NCBI RefSeq assembly: GCF_019656315.1
Contig: NZ_BPLU01000006.1
Span: 141,521-205,520, forward strand
Reading direction: 5' to 3'
Origin: Flavobacterium sp. UMI-01
Lineage (GTDB): Bacteria; Bacteroidota; Bacteroidia; Flavobacteriales; Flavobacteriaceae
DNA: 64,000 bases
Part shown: in pieces, positions 9,389-19,323 of the stretch
Numbering within the stretch: position 1 is the first letter of the stretch
Layout: every line of letters starts with the position of its first letter
The notes under the pieces: generated by a model
Seen by the model: only the letters and a program-made list of their open reading frames with translations
Database searches by the model: none
Told to the model about the DNA's origin: nothing
Program-made: the position numbers and the translations under genes

Positions 9389-10861
9389 TTAAGAATTAAT
9401 AATAGGAAGTGTAACGGTAAAACGAGTTCCTTGACCAAAGGTTGACTCAAAGGTAATTGTTCCTTTGTAATTTTCAATGATGTTTTTGATAATACTCAGT
9501 CCTAATCCCATTCCACTACTTTTAGTGGTGAATTTTGGTTCAAATACACGGGCACTATCTTCTGGGCGAATTCCAATACCATTATCTTCCACCGTTATCA
9601 TCACCTGATTGTTTTCGCTTTTGATACCTACAATTACCGTTTTTTCTAATTGATTATCGGGAATAGACTGAATGGCATTTTTAACCAAATTGGTAATAAT
9701 TCGAATCAATTGTGTTCGGTCAATTTTAGAAATAATTTCAGGTGATTCCGCCTTAAATAAAATGTGATCTTCATTAAAAATATCCAAGGTCAATTCGACT
9801 ACTTCGACCACATTCAAGGTTTCATTTTGTTGCGCTGGCATCGAAGCAAAATTTGAAAAAGCCGAAGCAACGGCACTCATCGTGTCAATTTGTTGAATCA
9901 AGGTGTCTGAGTAATCCTTCATTTTTTGTTGAATATTGGGGTCGTTAGGGTCAAATTTTCGTTGAAAACTTTGCACAGTCAATCGCATGGGTGTCAACGG
10001 ATTTTTTATTTCATGCGCCACTTGCTTAGCCATTTCTCGCCACGCTTCTTCTCTTTCGCTTTGCGCTAATTTTACGGCACTTATCTCGAGTTCGTCCACC
10101 ATTCGGTTATAGGCAGCAATCAAGGAATTGATTTCTTTACTGCTGGCTTCGAGAACAATTTTTTTATTTTTTTGACTCAATGTAGTTTCGTATAATTTAT
10201 CCGAAATCGTTTTGAGCGACTTGGTAATGTATGCCGACAAAAAGTAAGCTAATGCAAAAGCTACAATCAACATGAAAGAATATACCTGCCCCAATCGAAT
10301 CAAGAAATTATGCAGTTCCTTATCATAAAACCCATCATCTTCCAGATAGGGAAGATTTAAGATACCCAAAGGTTTAAATTTATCATCTTTGATTTGGGTG
10401 TAGGAAGACCTGTTTTTGACGCCATTAATGGTTTTGATATCCACATATCTTTTTTCGATTGAGGAACGAACCAATTTCAAAATGTATTTTGGGATAGGTA
10501 ATGCTGTTTTATCCACAGAAAAAGTTTCTTTGGATGATTTTAGCAAAAAACCATCTAGGCTGTAAATGTTAATTTCAATATTATGAATATGAGCCAATTC
10601 GTGGATTTTGTCCTTAAAAATTAAATCCAAATTATCTGTAGTAAGCGGATAAGTCGTAGTAGAAAGCACATAATTAATATGCTCTCTCACAGCATTTTCT
10701 TTACGTTCTAATCGTTCTTGATGGTATTCTTTGGCTTCGTTTTTAAACTGAATAATCGAAATAGAGGCTAATAAAATCGATGCTACAATAATAACTACTA
10801 TCATCGAAAGGAAGATTCGAATGCGTAGTGATAGCATTGCTATTTTAAAGTTTTTCAGCAT
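9389..10861 (-). CDS. Membrane sensor histidine kinase, NtrY-like
   Basis: 490 residues. Two transmembrane segments (about 12-35 and 190-212) bracket an extracytoplasmic sensor. A HAMP-like linker follows, then the H-box (AKQVAHEIKNPLTPMRL, phospho-acceptor His near residue 285). The ATPase N-box (NLVKNAIQSI) and G boxes (DNGIGI, GMGLGLSI) complete the kinase. The HEIKNPLTP motif and layout are those of NtrY-type kinases. No response regulator is adjacent, so its partner is unknown. Its 3' neighbour is the enoyl-CoA hydratase gene. Confidence 0.9.
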   Translation of the reverse strand: MLKNFKIAMLSLRIRIFLSMIVVIIVASILLASISIIQFKNEAKEYHQERLERKENAVREHINYVLSTTTYPLTTDNLDLIFKDKIHELAHIHNIEINIYSLDGFLLKSSKETFSVDKTALPIPKYILKLVRSSIEKRYVDIKTINGVKNRSSYTQIKDDKFKPLGILNLPYLEDDGFYDKELHNFLIRLGQVYSFMLIVAFALAYFLSAYITKSLKTISDKLYETTLSQKNKKIVLEASSKEINSLIAAYNRMVDELEISAVKLAQSEREEAWREMAKQVAHEIKNPLTPMRLTVQSFQRKFDPNDPNIQQKMKDYSDTLIQQIDTMSAVASAFSNFASMPAQQNETLNVVEVVELTLDIFNEDHILFKAESPEIISKIDRTQLIRIITNLVKNAIQSIPDNQLEKTVIVGIKSENNQVMITVEDNGIGIRPEDSARVFEPKFTTKSSGMGLGLSIIKNIIENYKGTITFESTFGQGTRFTVTLPIINS

Positions 10862-10869
10862 ATTCTTTT

Positions 10870-10930
10870 TAGTATTCAGTGTTCAGATTTTGAGTTTTCA
10901 GACAGTTTTGCTGTTTAGTATTCAGTGTTC
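10870..10930. repeat. 15-bp direct repeat pair in the kinase-hemJ gap
   Basis: TAGTATTCAGTGTTC occurs at 10870-10884 and 10916-10930. Partial matches (AGTGTTCAG) recur at 18034-18060, and partial ones near 33909-33990. It looks like a small dispersed intergenic repeat. Confidence 0.5.
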
Positions 10931-10957
10931 TCATTATTTCTGAATACTAAAAACTGA

Positions 10958-11515
10958 TTACTGACCACTGTTCTTTTCTCTAATTTTTTTATAAAATTTG
11001 AATCCTAACATAATCAAAACTGAAAAAAGTACAATCCCGATTACACCATAAATCCAATTTACGGCATTTTTTAATACCACCAGAAAAACGACAGCAAAAA
11101 GTATAATAGTAGCGCCTTCATTCCACAAGCGCATAAAATTAGTGGTGTATTTCACCTCGTCCTGTTGTAATTGTTTGAATATTTGATGGCATTTTAAATG
11201 ATACAAATACAACACAAAAACAAAGCCAAGTTTGACATGCATCCAAGGCATTTGTAACCAAACATTGCCTATAGGGGTAAAAAATAACATCCAAAAAGCA
11301 AAAATACTCGCTAATACCGCCGATGGCCACGTGATGATATACCACAGGCGATACGACATGATTTTGAATTGTTTCTGTAAAATCTCCTTTTCGGGAGAAG
11401 GCTTATCTGCGGCTTCAATTTGGTACACAAACAATCGTACTATGTAGAATAACCCCGCAAACCAAGTAATGACAAAGATGAGGTGTAAGGATTTAAGGTA
11501 GTTGTAGAGTTCCAT
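10958..11515 (-). CDS. hemJ: Protoporphyrinogen IX oxidase HemJ-like membrane protein
   Basis: 185 residues, four or five transmembrane helices. It begins with LKSLHLIFVITWFAGLFYI, the HemJ/CopD-like signature with the essential N-terminal His (H11), and continues with WMHVKLGFVFVLYLYHLKCHQ. HemJ oxidises protoporphyrinogen IX to protoporphyrin IX in the membrane, the step just before ferrochelatase. Its position next to hemH, and the absence of hemG or hemY here, supports this over a copper-related CopD role. Family tools often label it only CopD family. Confidence 0.8.
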   Translation of the reverse strand: MELYNYLKSLHLIFVITWFAGLFYIVRLFVYQIEAADKPSPEKEILQKQFKIMSYRLWYIITWPSAVLASIFAFWMLFFTPIGNVWLQMPWMHVKLGFVFVLYLYHLKCHQIFKQLQQDEVKYTTNFMRLWNEGATIILFAVVFLVVLKNAVNWIYGVIGIVLFSVLIMLGFKFYKKIREKNSGQ

Positions 11516-11645
11516 TGTTTTTTTAGTTTAAAGTTTAAAATTGTTTAAAGTTTGTTTAAAAATACTACAAATGAGAAAAAATCTGTATCCAATTTGGCCA
11601 AGAACTTTAACCCCTTAAACAAATTTTAAACTTTTAAACAAAATT

Positions 11646-12659
11646 TTACTTTGCCCAATCATTAATCCAATTACTCATTGTTTTACACCATTCTTCACCA
11701 TCGTTTAAACAAGGAACAGCTAGAAATTCTTCTCCACCATTTTCTTCAAATTCTTCTTTGGCACGCATCGCTATTTCTTCTAATGTCTCTAAGCAATCAG
11801 CTACGAAAGCAGGAGTAACAACGGCTAGTTTTTTTATTCCTTTTGCTGGCATTTTGTTGATTTCAACGTCCGTATAAGGTTCTAACCACTTATCTCCTGC
11901 TAGACGAGATTGAAAAGTTACGCTGTATTTTTCTTTTGGAATTCCTAAAGCCGCCGTAACTAATTTTGTGGTTTCATAACATTGATGACGATAGCAAAAC
12001 TCATGAGCTGGTGACGGTGTATTACAGCACGATCCGTCTATTTTGCAATGGGATTTGGTCACATCGGTTTTACGAATGTGCCTTTCAGGCAAACCATGAT
12101 ATGAAAACACCAAGTGATCGTATTCAAAATTATCTAAATGACTCTTCATCAAATCTGCTAGATTTTGGATGTAATCCGGTTTGTTATAAAATGCCGGAAC
12201 AGAGCTGAATTTCATGTTTGGAAAATGCTTTTTACGCACTTCCTCTGCTTTTTCTAAAACTGTCACTGTCGATGACATAGCATGATGCGGATACAACGGA
12301 AAAAGCAACACTTCAGTAACTCCTTTGTCTGCCAATTCTTTTAACCCTTGGTAAATTGTAGGATTACCATAACGCATGGCTAAGGCTACGGGAATTTGAA
12401 CTTGTGGTTTTACTTTTTCAAACATTCGTTTAGAAAGCACAATCAAAGGCGAACCTTCTTCCCACCAAATCTTGCTGTATGCTTCAGCCGAATCTTCTGG
12501 ACGTTTTCTTAAAATAATACCACGAACTAATAACGCACGCAGTAAAAACGGAACGTCAATAACGTATTTATCCATCAAAAATTCGTCTAAATACGGTTTT
12601 ACATCTTTTGGGGTGGGACTCTCAGGTGAGCCTAAATTGATAAGTAATGTGCCTTTCAT
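11646..12659 (-). CDS. hemH: Ferrochelatase
   Basis: 337 residues; inserts Fe2+ into protoporphyrin IX, the last step of protoheme synthesis. Signatures: LINLGSPESPTPKDVKPYL at the start, VFSYHGLPERHIRKTD with the catalytic His near residue 190, TFQSRLAGDKWLEPYTD, and PAFVADCLETLEEI with the conserved acidic residues. A Cys cluster (CKIDGSCCNTPSPAHEFC) is also present. The 130-bp gap to hemJ is A/T-rich with repeated TTTAAA-type segments. It is likely co-transcribed with hemJ. Confidence 0.97.
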   Translation of the reverse strand: MKGTLLINLGSPESPTPKDVKPYLDEFLMDKYVIDVPFLLRALLVRGIILRKRPEDSAEAYSKIWWEEGSPLIVLSKRMFEKVKPQVQIPVALAMRYGNPTIYQGLKELADKGVTEVLLFPLYPHHAMSSTVTVLEKAEEVRKKHFPNMKFSSVPAFYNKPDYIQNLADLMKSHLDNFEYDHLVFSYHGLPERHIRKTDVTKSHCKIDGSCCNTPSPAHEFCYRHQCYETTKLVTAALGIPKEKYSVTFQSRLAGDKWLEPYTDVEINKMPAKGIKKLAVVTPAFVADCLETLEEIAMRAKEEFEENGGEEFLAVPCLNDGEEWCKTMSNWINDWAK

Positions 12660-12790
12660 AAAATATTTTTTTCATCATTTCCATTCCGAAGCATGTGGAA
12701 TTTTGTCGCAAAAGTAATTCAACCCCGTGGAGTAAAAAGTACAATTAACTATTTTTTATTTATTGTTTCATTATAAAAATCAATGTGGGA

Positions 12791-13663
12791 TTAAGTCGTA
12801 GGATTAATGGACATCAAATATTTTTTGGGAGTGGTACCAAATTTTTTCTTAAATGCCGCAATAAAATGACTTCCAGTACTATACCCTATTTTCAACCCTA
12901 CCTCATTGACGTTATAGGAACCGCTATCGAGCAATTTTCGAGCAAAATCCATTTTGTAATCAAATAAAAAACCATAAACAGTATCTCCATAAATTTGTTT
13001 GAAACCCATCTTGAGTTTTTTTAAATTTAGTCCTACTTGATCTGCTAATTCTTGTAATCCTGGTGGTTCTGCCATATTGGAAAGAATTATCTCTTTGGCC
13101 TTACGTATTTTGAGCACATTGTCTTCATCTGTCAAAAACGGACATTGTTCTGCATTAGGGTCTTCGGTGCGGTTAAAATACAAACTCAATAATTCGTATC
13201 CCTTACCTTTATAATACAAATTTTTAATGGAAGGATGTAAATTGTAATGAAACAATTGACTCAATACAATTGCCATTGATGGACTAATATTGCCTTCATT
13301 ATAGTATTTTTTATTTTTATTTTCATCATTCAAAAAAGTAATATAATCGGCCTCAGCTGAAAATAACGCATGAAATTTTTTGATAGAAATGATAAGTGAA
13401 ATTGCCCAAGAATTAGGTGCCAATTCTAGATTCAAAGGCAATTCTTTTTGAGGATTGTACAATAGCAAAGATTTCTCTTCTTTTAAATCTAAGAGGTAAT
13501 TCCCTTGATTAAAAATTAATTTCGCACTGCCTTTTAGCCCAAAATGAAACTGAATCAATCCATTACTTACCTCACGTTGTGCATAAAAAGGTTCCGAACC
13601 ATCATTTTGAAAGCGTATTAATATAAAATCGTCTTCAATCTTTATAATTTCTTGCGAACCCAT
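12791..13663 (-). CDS. AraC-family transcriptional regulator
   Basis: 290 residues. The C-terminal third has two helix-turn-helix motifs (PPGLQELADQVGLNLKKLKMGF and NVNEVGLKIGYSTGSHFIAAF) ending in KKFGTTPKKYL, typical of AraC/XylS. The N-terminal part is a cupin-like sensing domain with no recognised ligand. It sits between hemH and the divergent hemA, which suggests it controls the heme genes. That role is inferred from position only. Confidence 0.9.
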   Translation of the reverse strand: MGSQEIIKIEDDFILIRFQNDGSEPFYAQREVSNGLIQFHFGLKGSAKLIFNQGNYLLDLKEEKSLLLYNPQKELPLNLELAPNSWAISLIISIKKFHALFSAEADYITFLNDENKNKKYYNEGNISPSMAIVLSQLFHYNLHPSIKNLYYKGKGYELLSLYFNRTEDPNAEQCPFLTDEDNVLKIRKAKEIILSNMAEPPGLQELADQVGLNLKKLKMGFKQIYGDTVYGFLFDYKMDFARKLLDSGSYNVNEVGLKIGYSTGSHFIAAFKKKFGTTPKKYLMSINPTT

Positions 13664-13892
13664 AGCGACATTTTTTTAATTAGATGATGATAAAAATCAG
13701 TTTTTGTTATTTAGAATAACTCTAAACAAACCCGTTGCGAGGAGTTAATTTCACTGCAAAAATAGTATATTTTAAACAAAACAAGGGGTTTACTGTTAAA
13801 AAAACACATAGCGATACAAAAAGAACTTCTAGCGTTACTTTTATCAATACTATAATAATAATTTTGTTGCACTTTCTTTGAAAAGGCAATTT

Positions 13893-15149
13893 ATGGAAAA
13901 AAATCTAACATCGAAACACCATTATTTTTACGCAGTAGGACTAAGCTATAAAAAAGCGGACGCCGAGACTAGAGGTAAATTTAGTTTAGATGCAATAGCC
14001 AAAACCCAATTGTTAGAGCAAGCTAAAGCCGACGGAATCGAAAGTCTCGTAGTTACTTCTACTTGTAATCGTACCGAAATATATGGTTTTGCTGAACACC
14101 CTTTTCAGTTAATCAAATTGATCTGCGAATACAGTCAAGGCAGTGTGGAGGAATTTCAACGAGTGGGTTTTGTTTACAAAAATCAAGAGGCCGTAAATCA
14201 TATTTTCAGAGTAGGAACTGGATTGGACAGTCAAATTTTAGGAGATTTTGAAATAATTTCTCAAATCAAAACCAGTTTTATCCATTCCAAAGCATTGGGA
14301 CTAGTCAATGCATTTATGGAAAGACTCGTAAATGCCGTGATTCAAGCCAGTAAAAAAATCAAAACCGATACCGAAATTTCTTCCGGAGCTACCTCAGTTT
14401 CTTTTGCCTCAGTGCAATACATTTTGAAAAATGTAGAAGATATTTCTAATAAAAACATCTTGCTTTTTGGGACAGGAAAAATTGGGCGTAACACTTGTGA
14501 AAACTTGGTAAAACACACCAAAAACGAGCATATTACACTAATCAACCGAACCAAAGACAAGGCAGAGAAATTAGCAGGCAAATTGAATTTGATTGTAAAA
14601 GATTATTCTGAATTACACTTAGAATTACAAAAAGCCGATGTATTGGTTGTAGCCACTGGCGCTCAAAATCCTACGGTAGATAAAGCCATTTTAAACTTAA
14701 AGAAACCTTTATTGATTTTGGATTTATCCATTCCAAAAAATGTGAACGAAGATGTAGAAGAGATTGAAGGAGTCACTTTAATTCACATGGATTACCTTTC
14801 GGAATTGACCGATGAAACATTGGAAAACAGAAAAAAACACATCCCAGAAGCAGAAGCAATAATCGAAGAAATAAAAGAAGAATTCATCACTTGGACCAAA
14901 GGACGAAAATTTGCGCCTACTATCAATGCATTGAAAGCCAAATTGAATGACATCAAAAAAGCCGAGCTGAACTTTCAAAGTAAAAAAATAGCCGATTTCA
15001 ACGAAGAACAAGCCGAAATCATTAGTGCTAGAATCATTCAAAAAATCACTACCCATTTTGCCAACCATTTGAAAGATGAAAACACAATGGTAGATGAAAG
15101 TATCCAATGGATAGAAAGAGTATTCAAAATTGAAGCTGCGGTTAAATAA
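13893..15149 (+). CDS. hemA: Glutamyl-tRNA reductase
   Basis: 418 residues from the ATG at 13893; the frame can be opened at a TTG at 13878 but the ATG is preferred. It reduces glutamyl-tRNA to glutamate-1-semialdehyde, the first committed step of C5 heme synthesis. The catalytic Cys lies in TSTCNRTEIYGF near residue 50. The GSQILGDFEII motif and a Rossmann domain (NILLFGTGKIGRNTC) follow, then the C-terminal dimerisation domain. It is the first gene of the rightward heme run and is divergent from the AraC regulator. Confidence 0.96.
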   Translation: MEKNLTSKHHYFYAVGLSYKKADAETRGKFSLDAIAKTQLLEQAKADGIESLVVTSTCNRTEIYGFAEHPFQLIKLICEYSQGSVEEFQRVGFVYKNQEAVNHIFRVGTGLDSQILGDFEIISQIKTSFIHSKALGLVNAFMERLVNAVIQASKKIKTDTEISSGATSVSFASVQYILKNVEDISNKNILLFGTGKIGRNTCENLVKHTKNEHITLINRTKDKAEKLAGKLNLIVKDYSELHLELQKADVLVVATGAQNPTVDKAILNLKKPLLILDLSIPKNVNEDVEEIEGVTLIHMDYLSELTDETLENRKKHIPEAEAIIEEIKEEFITWTKGRKFAPTINALKAKLNDIKKAELNFQSKKIADFNEEQAEIISARIIQKITTHFANHLKDENTMVDESIQWIERVFKIEAAVK

Positions 15150-15240
15150 CCATTATTCAAATTAAACCATTAAGAAATTAAGTTTCATTAAGTAAACAGA
15201 ACAAATCTGTATTCTATTTATATAAATTAAGTTACAAATT

Positions 15241-15299
15241 CACGAATGAGTTTAAAATCTTCGATAAGAAATAAAAGAAGTATAATTCGCGAATTCGTG
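15241..15299. repeat. Inverted repeat CACGAAT / ATTCGTG between hemA and hemC
   Basis: CACGAAT at 15241-15247 and ATTCGTG at 15293-15299 bracket a segment containing TTCGCGAATTCGTGG. No T-run follows. It looks like a dispersed flavobacterial intergenic repeat rather than a terminator. Confidence 0.35.
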
Positions 15300-15375
15300 G
15301 CTGAAAATTTAATAAAAGTAATGTCTTAGTGGTTAGAAAAAAATAAATGTTTAAAAACATTTGCAAAAAATAAAA

Positions 15376-16302
15376 ATGGCAGAAAAAACAATACGAATAG
15401 GTACTCGAGATAGTGAATTAGCGTTATGGCAAGCCCATACGGTTCAAAAAAAACTAAAAGATTTAGGGTATAAAACCGAAATCGTAGCCGTAAAATCACA
15501 AGGAGACATCATTCTTGACAAACCATTATACGAATTAGGAATTACAGGGATTTTTACCAAAACATTGGACATTGCTATGATAAATGGCGAGGTTGATATT
15601 GCAGTACATTCTATGAAAGATGTCCCCACTGCTTTACCAACAGGGATTGTTCAAGCGGCAGTGCTGGAAAGAGCCAACACCCTAGATATTTTAGTACACA
15701 AAGGAAATCTAGATTTTTTAGAAACTACAGGAACCATCGCTACTGGAAGTTTGCGTCGCCAAGCGCAATGGTTGCATAAATATCCTAATCATACGGTAGT
15801 GGATTTGCGCGGCAATGTCAATACCCGAATGCAAAAATTGCAAGACAACGACTGGAACGGAGCTGTTTTTGCTGCTGCAGGATTAGAACGAATCAACCTA
15901 AAACCTAGCGATTATATCGACTTAGACTGGATGATTCCAGCACCCGCTCAAGGGGCTATGCTTGTTGTGGCCATGGGAGAAGACCATTTCACCCTCGATG
16001 CACTGTCACAATTAAACGATATCGAAACAGAAATTTGTACCTATATTGAACGCCAGTTTTTACGAACACTAGAAGGGGGCTGTACCGCTCCTATTGGCGC
16101 TTTGGCAAAATACAATGAAGAGGAGGATACCATTCACTTTGATGGCGTTTTGTTTTCATTGGATGGGAAAGAAAAAATCGAAATCAATAAAGTAGTCGAT
16201 ATTTCCGAATGGAAAAAATTAGGGTTCTATGCGGCTAAAGAAATTTTAGACAATGGTGGAGCGGAATTAATGGCGGAAATTAAAAGCAAATTAAAGAAAT
16301 AA
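15376..16302 (+). CDS. hemC: Hydroxymethylbilane synthase (porphobilinogen deaminase)
   Basis: 308 residues from the ATG at 15376; the frame also has a TTG at 15361. It links four porphobilinogens into hydroxymethylbilane. The start IRIGTRDSELALWQ is typical. The dipyrromethane-cofactor Cys is in EGGCTAPIGA near residue 238. SLRRQAQWLHKYP and DLRGNVNTRMQKL are substrate-binding motifs. It overlaps hemD by one nucleotide (TAATG), so the two are translationally coupled. Confidence 0.97.
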   Translation: MAEKTIRIGTRDSELALWQAHTVQKKLKDLGYKTEIVAVKSQGDIILDKPLYELGITGIFTKTLDIAMINGEVDIAVHSMKDVPTALPTGIVQAAVLERANTLDILVHKGNLDFLETTGTIATGSLRRQAQWLHKYPNHTVVDLRGNVNTRMQKLQDNDWNGAVFAAAGLERINLKPSDYIDLDWMIPAPAQGAMLVVAMGEDHFTLDALSQLNDIETEICTYIERQFLRTLEGGCTAPIGALAKYNEEEDTIHFDGVLFSLDGKEKIEINKVVDISEWKKLGFYAAKEILDNGGAELMAEIKSKLKK

Positions 16303-16985
16303 TGAGCCAGATCAGCATACTAGCTACCAAAACATTATCTGCAGAGCAAAGACAAGTATTTTTGGATGCTGATTTTGATTTATTGGAACAAGATTTTATC
16401 GAAATAAAAAACAACCTTTTTGAACTGAATTCTATCAATAACAACTTGATTTTTAGTAGTCAAAATGCGGTTTTGAGTTTGATGGAACAAAAGGGTTGGG
16501 AAGTTCTAAAAACAAAATCTGTTTTTTGTGTTGGAATTAAAACCAAAGAGTTATTAGAACAAAACGGTTTTACAGTGGTCGCCTACATGGACTACGCTTC
16601 AGAATTGGCCGAAATTATTACCTTAATATATAATAAAGAGAGCTACACTTTTTTTAGCGGCAATTTGCGTAAGGAAACATTGCCACAAGCTTTGAAAAGC
16701 GCTGGTGTCACTTTTAACGAAATTGAAGTGTATGAAACCAAGCTGGCTCCTTTCAAGATATCAGCCCAAGAAAATTTTGACGGAATTATGTTCTTCAGTC
16801 CTTCGGCAGTGGAAAGTTATTTGACCAACAACAAAATCAAAAAGGAAGTGTGCTTTTGTATAGGAACAACCACAGCTTCAGCATTAGAAGCAAAGAAAAT
16901 TAAAAACATTGTAATTCCTGAAATCCCGACCATTGAAGAGGTGATTTTAGAAGTTATAGAATATTATAAACCGGAAAATAGCTAG
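16302..16985 (+). CDS. hemD: Uroporphyrinogen-III synthase
   Basis: 227 residues. It cyclises and isomerises hydroxymethylbilane to uroporphyrinogen III. Sequence conservation of HemD is low. The call rests on ILATKTLSAEQ at the start, LIFSSQNAV, GNLRKETLPQALKSAG and FDGIMFFSPSAVESYL, plus the coupled position after hemC and 22 nt before hemE. Length is normal. Confidence 0.9.
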   Translation: MSQISILATKTLSAEQRQVFLDADFDLLEQDFIEIKNNLFELNSINNNLIFSSQNAVLSLMEQKGWEVLKTKSVFCVGIKTKELLEQNGFTVVAYMDYASELAEIITLIYNKESYTFFSGNLRKETLPQALKSAGVTFNEIEVYETKLAPFKISAQENFDGIMFFSPSAVESYLTNNKIKKEVCFCIGTTTASALEAKKIKNIVIPEIPTIEEVILEVIEYYKPENS

Positions 16986-17007
16986 CAATCAGCTAAAAAA
17001 TTAAAAC

Positions 17008-18033
17008 ATGATCAAGAACGACCTATTTTTAAGAGCTTTAAAAGGAGAAACTGTACAACGTCCACCGGTGTGGATGATGCGTCAAGCAGGTAGGTATTTA
17101 CCAGAATTTCGCGAGTTACGTGACAAATATGATTTTTTTACGCGTTGTGAAACACCAGAATTAGCGGCTGAAATCACCGTACAACCTATCCGTCGTATTG
17201 CTCCAGACGCTGCTATTTTATTCTCAGATATTTTGGTAGTACCAAGAGCTATGGGAATTCACGTAGAATTGAAAGACAATTTGGGTCCCATTATCCCAAA
17301 TCCTATTCGTACTATGGAGCAAGTCAATCAAGTATTTGTACCCAATATCGAAGAAACGCTAGGCTATGTAATGGATGCCATAAAATTGACCAAAGAAATG
17401 TTGAACGACGAAGTGCCTTTGATAGGTTTTGCAGGTTCACCTTGGACGATTTTCTGTTATGCAGTGGAAGGAAAAGGTTCCAAAAGTTTTGATACTGCCA
17501 AAGGATTTTGTTTTTCAAACCCAGTAGCAGCGCATACTTTATTGCAAAAAATCACCGACACCACTATTTTATACCTTAAAGAAAAAGTAAAAGCAGGTGT
17601 GAATGCCGTTCAAATTTTTGATTCATGGGGTGGCATGTTATCCCCTACAGATTATCAAGAATTCTCATGGAAATATATTAACCAAATCGTAGAAGCTTTG
17701 GCAGAGGTAACGCCTGTGATTGTTTTTGGAAAAGGATGTTGGTTTGCGTTGAACGAAATGGGAAAAAGCAAGGCTTCGGCTCTTGGGGTAGATTGGACTT
17801 GTACTGCCAGAAATGCGCGCTATTTGTCAGGTGGTAACATCACTTTACAAGGGAATTTTGACCCTTCAAGACTGTTGTCGCCAATTCCAACCATCAAGAA
17901 AATGGTTCACGAAATGATTGACGAATTCGGGAAAGACAAATACATCGTAAACCTAGGTCACGGAATCTTACCAAACATTCCTGTGGATCATGCGAAAGCG
18001 TTTATTGATGCTGTTAAGGAGTACGGGCATTAG
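17008..18033 (+). CDS. hemE: Uroporphyrinogen decarboxylase
   Basis: 341 residues. It decarboxylates uroporphyrinogen III to coproporphyrinogen III. Clear signatures: [18 protein letters not shown] near residue 21, [14 protein letters not shown] with the catalytic Asp, and [38 protein letters not shown] lies near the end. It follows hemD by 22 nt in the same operon. Confidence 0.97.
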   Translation: MIKNDLFLRALKGETVQRPPVWMMRQAGRYLPEFRELRDKYDFFTRCETPELAAEITVQPIRRIAPDAAILFSDILVVPRAMGIHVELKDNLGPIIPNPIRTMEQVNQVFVPNIEETLGYVMDAIKLTKEMLNDEVPLIGFAGSPWTIFCYAVEGKGSKSFDTAKGFCFSNPVAAHTLLQKITDTTILYLKEKVKAGVNAVQIFDSWGGMLSPTDYQEFSWKYINQIVEALAEVTPVIVFGKGCWFALNEMGKSKASALGVDWTCTARNARYLSGGNITLQGNFDPSRLLSPIPTIKKMVHEMIDEFGKDKYIVNLGHGILPNIPVDHAKAFIDAVKEYGH

Positions 18034-18088
18034 ACAGTGTTCAGGAATTAGTGTTCAGCCTCGCCATATAACTTGCAAAAGTTTATAA

Positions 18089-18136
18089 ATTCCGTAGGAA
18101 CGACACATATTGTAGCAACGGATTTTAATCCGTTGA
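18089..18136. repeat. REP-like palindromic element upstream of hemF
   Basis: ATTCCGTAGGAACGACA resembles the repeats beside the transposase at 19324. It is followed by a 9-bp hairpin CAACGGATT (18116-18124) / AATCCGTTG (18127-18135). It fills most of the 120-bp hemE-hemF gap. Confidence 0.65.
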
Positions 18137-18153
18137 CGATTAGATAAACAACA

Positions 18154-19122
18154 ATGAAAGAACAATTTTACACATATATACAAACCCTCCAAGACCAAAT
18201 CTGTGCTGGATTAGAAAAGATAGATGGTCTTGCAAAATTCCGTGAGGATATTTGGGAACGTCCAGAAGGTGGAGGCGGAAGAACCCGAGTGATTGAAAAC
18301 GGTGCTGTTTTCGAAAAAGGAGGCGTTAATATCTCAGCAGTTCATGGAAAATTGCCTGATACGATGCAAAAGATGTTCAATGTAGGCGAAGCCGATTTTT
18401 TTGCCTGCGGACTAAGTTTGGTTATCCACCCCAAAAATCCCATGGTGCCTACAGTGCATGCCAACTGGCGTTATTTTGAAATGTATGCTTCGGCAGAGCT
18501 CAGCACAAGTTCGGCAGAGCTCAGTACAGGTTCGACTTCGCTAGGGACAGGTTCAAGAAAAATTATTAACCAATGGTTTGGTGGCGGACAGGATTTAACA
18601 CCTTATTATTTATTTGAAGAAGATGCTATCCATTTTCATCAAACTTGTAAAACCGCTTGTGATAAACATGATCCAGAATTTTACCCGAATTATAAAAAGA
18701 AATGCGACGCCTATTTCTGGAATGCCCATCGCAATGAGGCTAGAGGTATTGGCGGATTGTTTTTTGATTATCTAAAAGCAACTCCCGATATGGCAATGGA
18801 AGATTGGTACAATTTTGTGACAGAAGTTGGAAACAGTTTCTTAGATGCGTATTTGCCAATAGTGGAAAGAAGAAAAGATTTGCCTTATACAGCAGCCAAC
18901 CGTACTTGGCAGGAAATTCGTAGAGGTCGTTATGTTGAGTTCAACTTAGTTCACGACAAAGGCACTTTATTTGGTCTAAAAACCAATGGTAGAATCGAGA
19001 GTATTTTGATGTCGTTACCACCACATGTGCAATGGGTGTACGATCATCATCCCGAAGTAGGAAGCGAAGAAGAGAAATTAATACAAGTTCTTGAGAAACC
19101 TATTGATTGGATAGCTTCGTAG
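18154..19122 (+). CDS. hemF: Coproporphyrinogen-III oxidase, oxygen-dependent
   Basis: 322 residues. It converts coproporphyrinogen III to protoporphyrinogen IX with O2. Family motifs: EGGGGRTRVIENG, FFACGLSLVIHPKNP, VHANWRYFEMY, QWFGGGQDLTPYY, and NRTWQEIRRGRYVEFNLVHD. Usual length is about 300. The extra residues (about 112-133) lie between FEMY and INQWFGGG and are encoded by three tandem 21-bp repeats (18489-18551), read as SAELSTS, SAELSTG and STSLGTG. The insertion keeps the frame and lies between conserved motifs, so the enzyme is probably still active. Confidence 0.95.
   Translation: MKEQFYTYIQTLQDQICAGLEKIDGLAKFREDIWERPEGGGGRTRVIENGAVFEKGGVNISAVHGKLPDTMQKMFNVGEADFFACGLSLVIHPKNPMVPTVHANWRYFEMYASAELSTSSAELSTGSTSLGTGSRKIINQWFGGGQDLTPYYLFEEDAIHFHQTCKTACDKHDPEFYPNYKKKCDAYFWNAHRNEARGIGGLFFDYLKATPDMAMEDWYNFVTEVGNSFLDAYLPIVERRKDLPYTAANRTWQEIRRGRYVEFNLVHDKGTLFGLKTNGRIESILMSLPPHVQWVYDHHPEVGSEEEKLIQVLEKPIDWIAS
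18489..18551 (+). repeat. Three tandem 21-bp repeats inside hemF
   Basis: Units at 18489-18509, 18510-18530 and 18531-18551, each beginning TTCG and ending ACAAG or ACAGG. 21 bp is seven codons, so translation is maintained. The third unit (TTCGACTTCGCT...) looks like a common dispersed flavobacterial repeat. The first two are a diverged, duplicated form. Confidence 0.85.
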
Positions 19123-19163
19123 AAGCAACAGATTTATAGCAAAGGAAAATGTTTTTTTAATTG

Positions 19164-19304
19164 AGCTCCGTAGGAGCGGTATATTTATAGCGACATATTT
19201 ATAGAAAAAATATTCCGTTCCATCTAGCTCCGTAGGAGCGGCATATTTATAGCGACATATTTATAGATATATTTATAGATATGTTTATAGATATGTTTAT
19301 CGCA
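19164..19304. repeat. Two REP copies and a 12-bp tandem array before the transposase
   Basis: A 41-bp unit beginning AGCTCCGTAGGAGCGG occurs at 19164-19204 and 19226-19266 with one mismatch. It holds the palindrome GCTCCGTAGGAGC. The end of the second copy runs into about four 12-bp units of the form ATATTTATAGAT (19257-19304). This arrangement is typical of REP substrates of an adjacent RAYT. Confidence 0.85.
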
Positions 19305-19323
19305 TATTATTGTAATATTTAGT

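Noticed and set aside
14778..15107. Minus-strand frame inside hemA
   Set aside because: Shadow of a highly conserved coding region; Phe-rich composition typical of antisense frames in A/T-rich genes.
19257..19304. CRISPR array
   Set aside because: The 12-bp units are adjacent with no spacers and belong to the REP region. No cas genes occur in the window.
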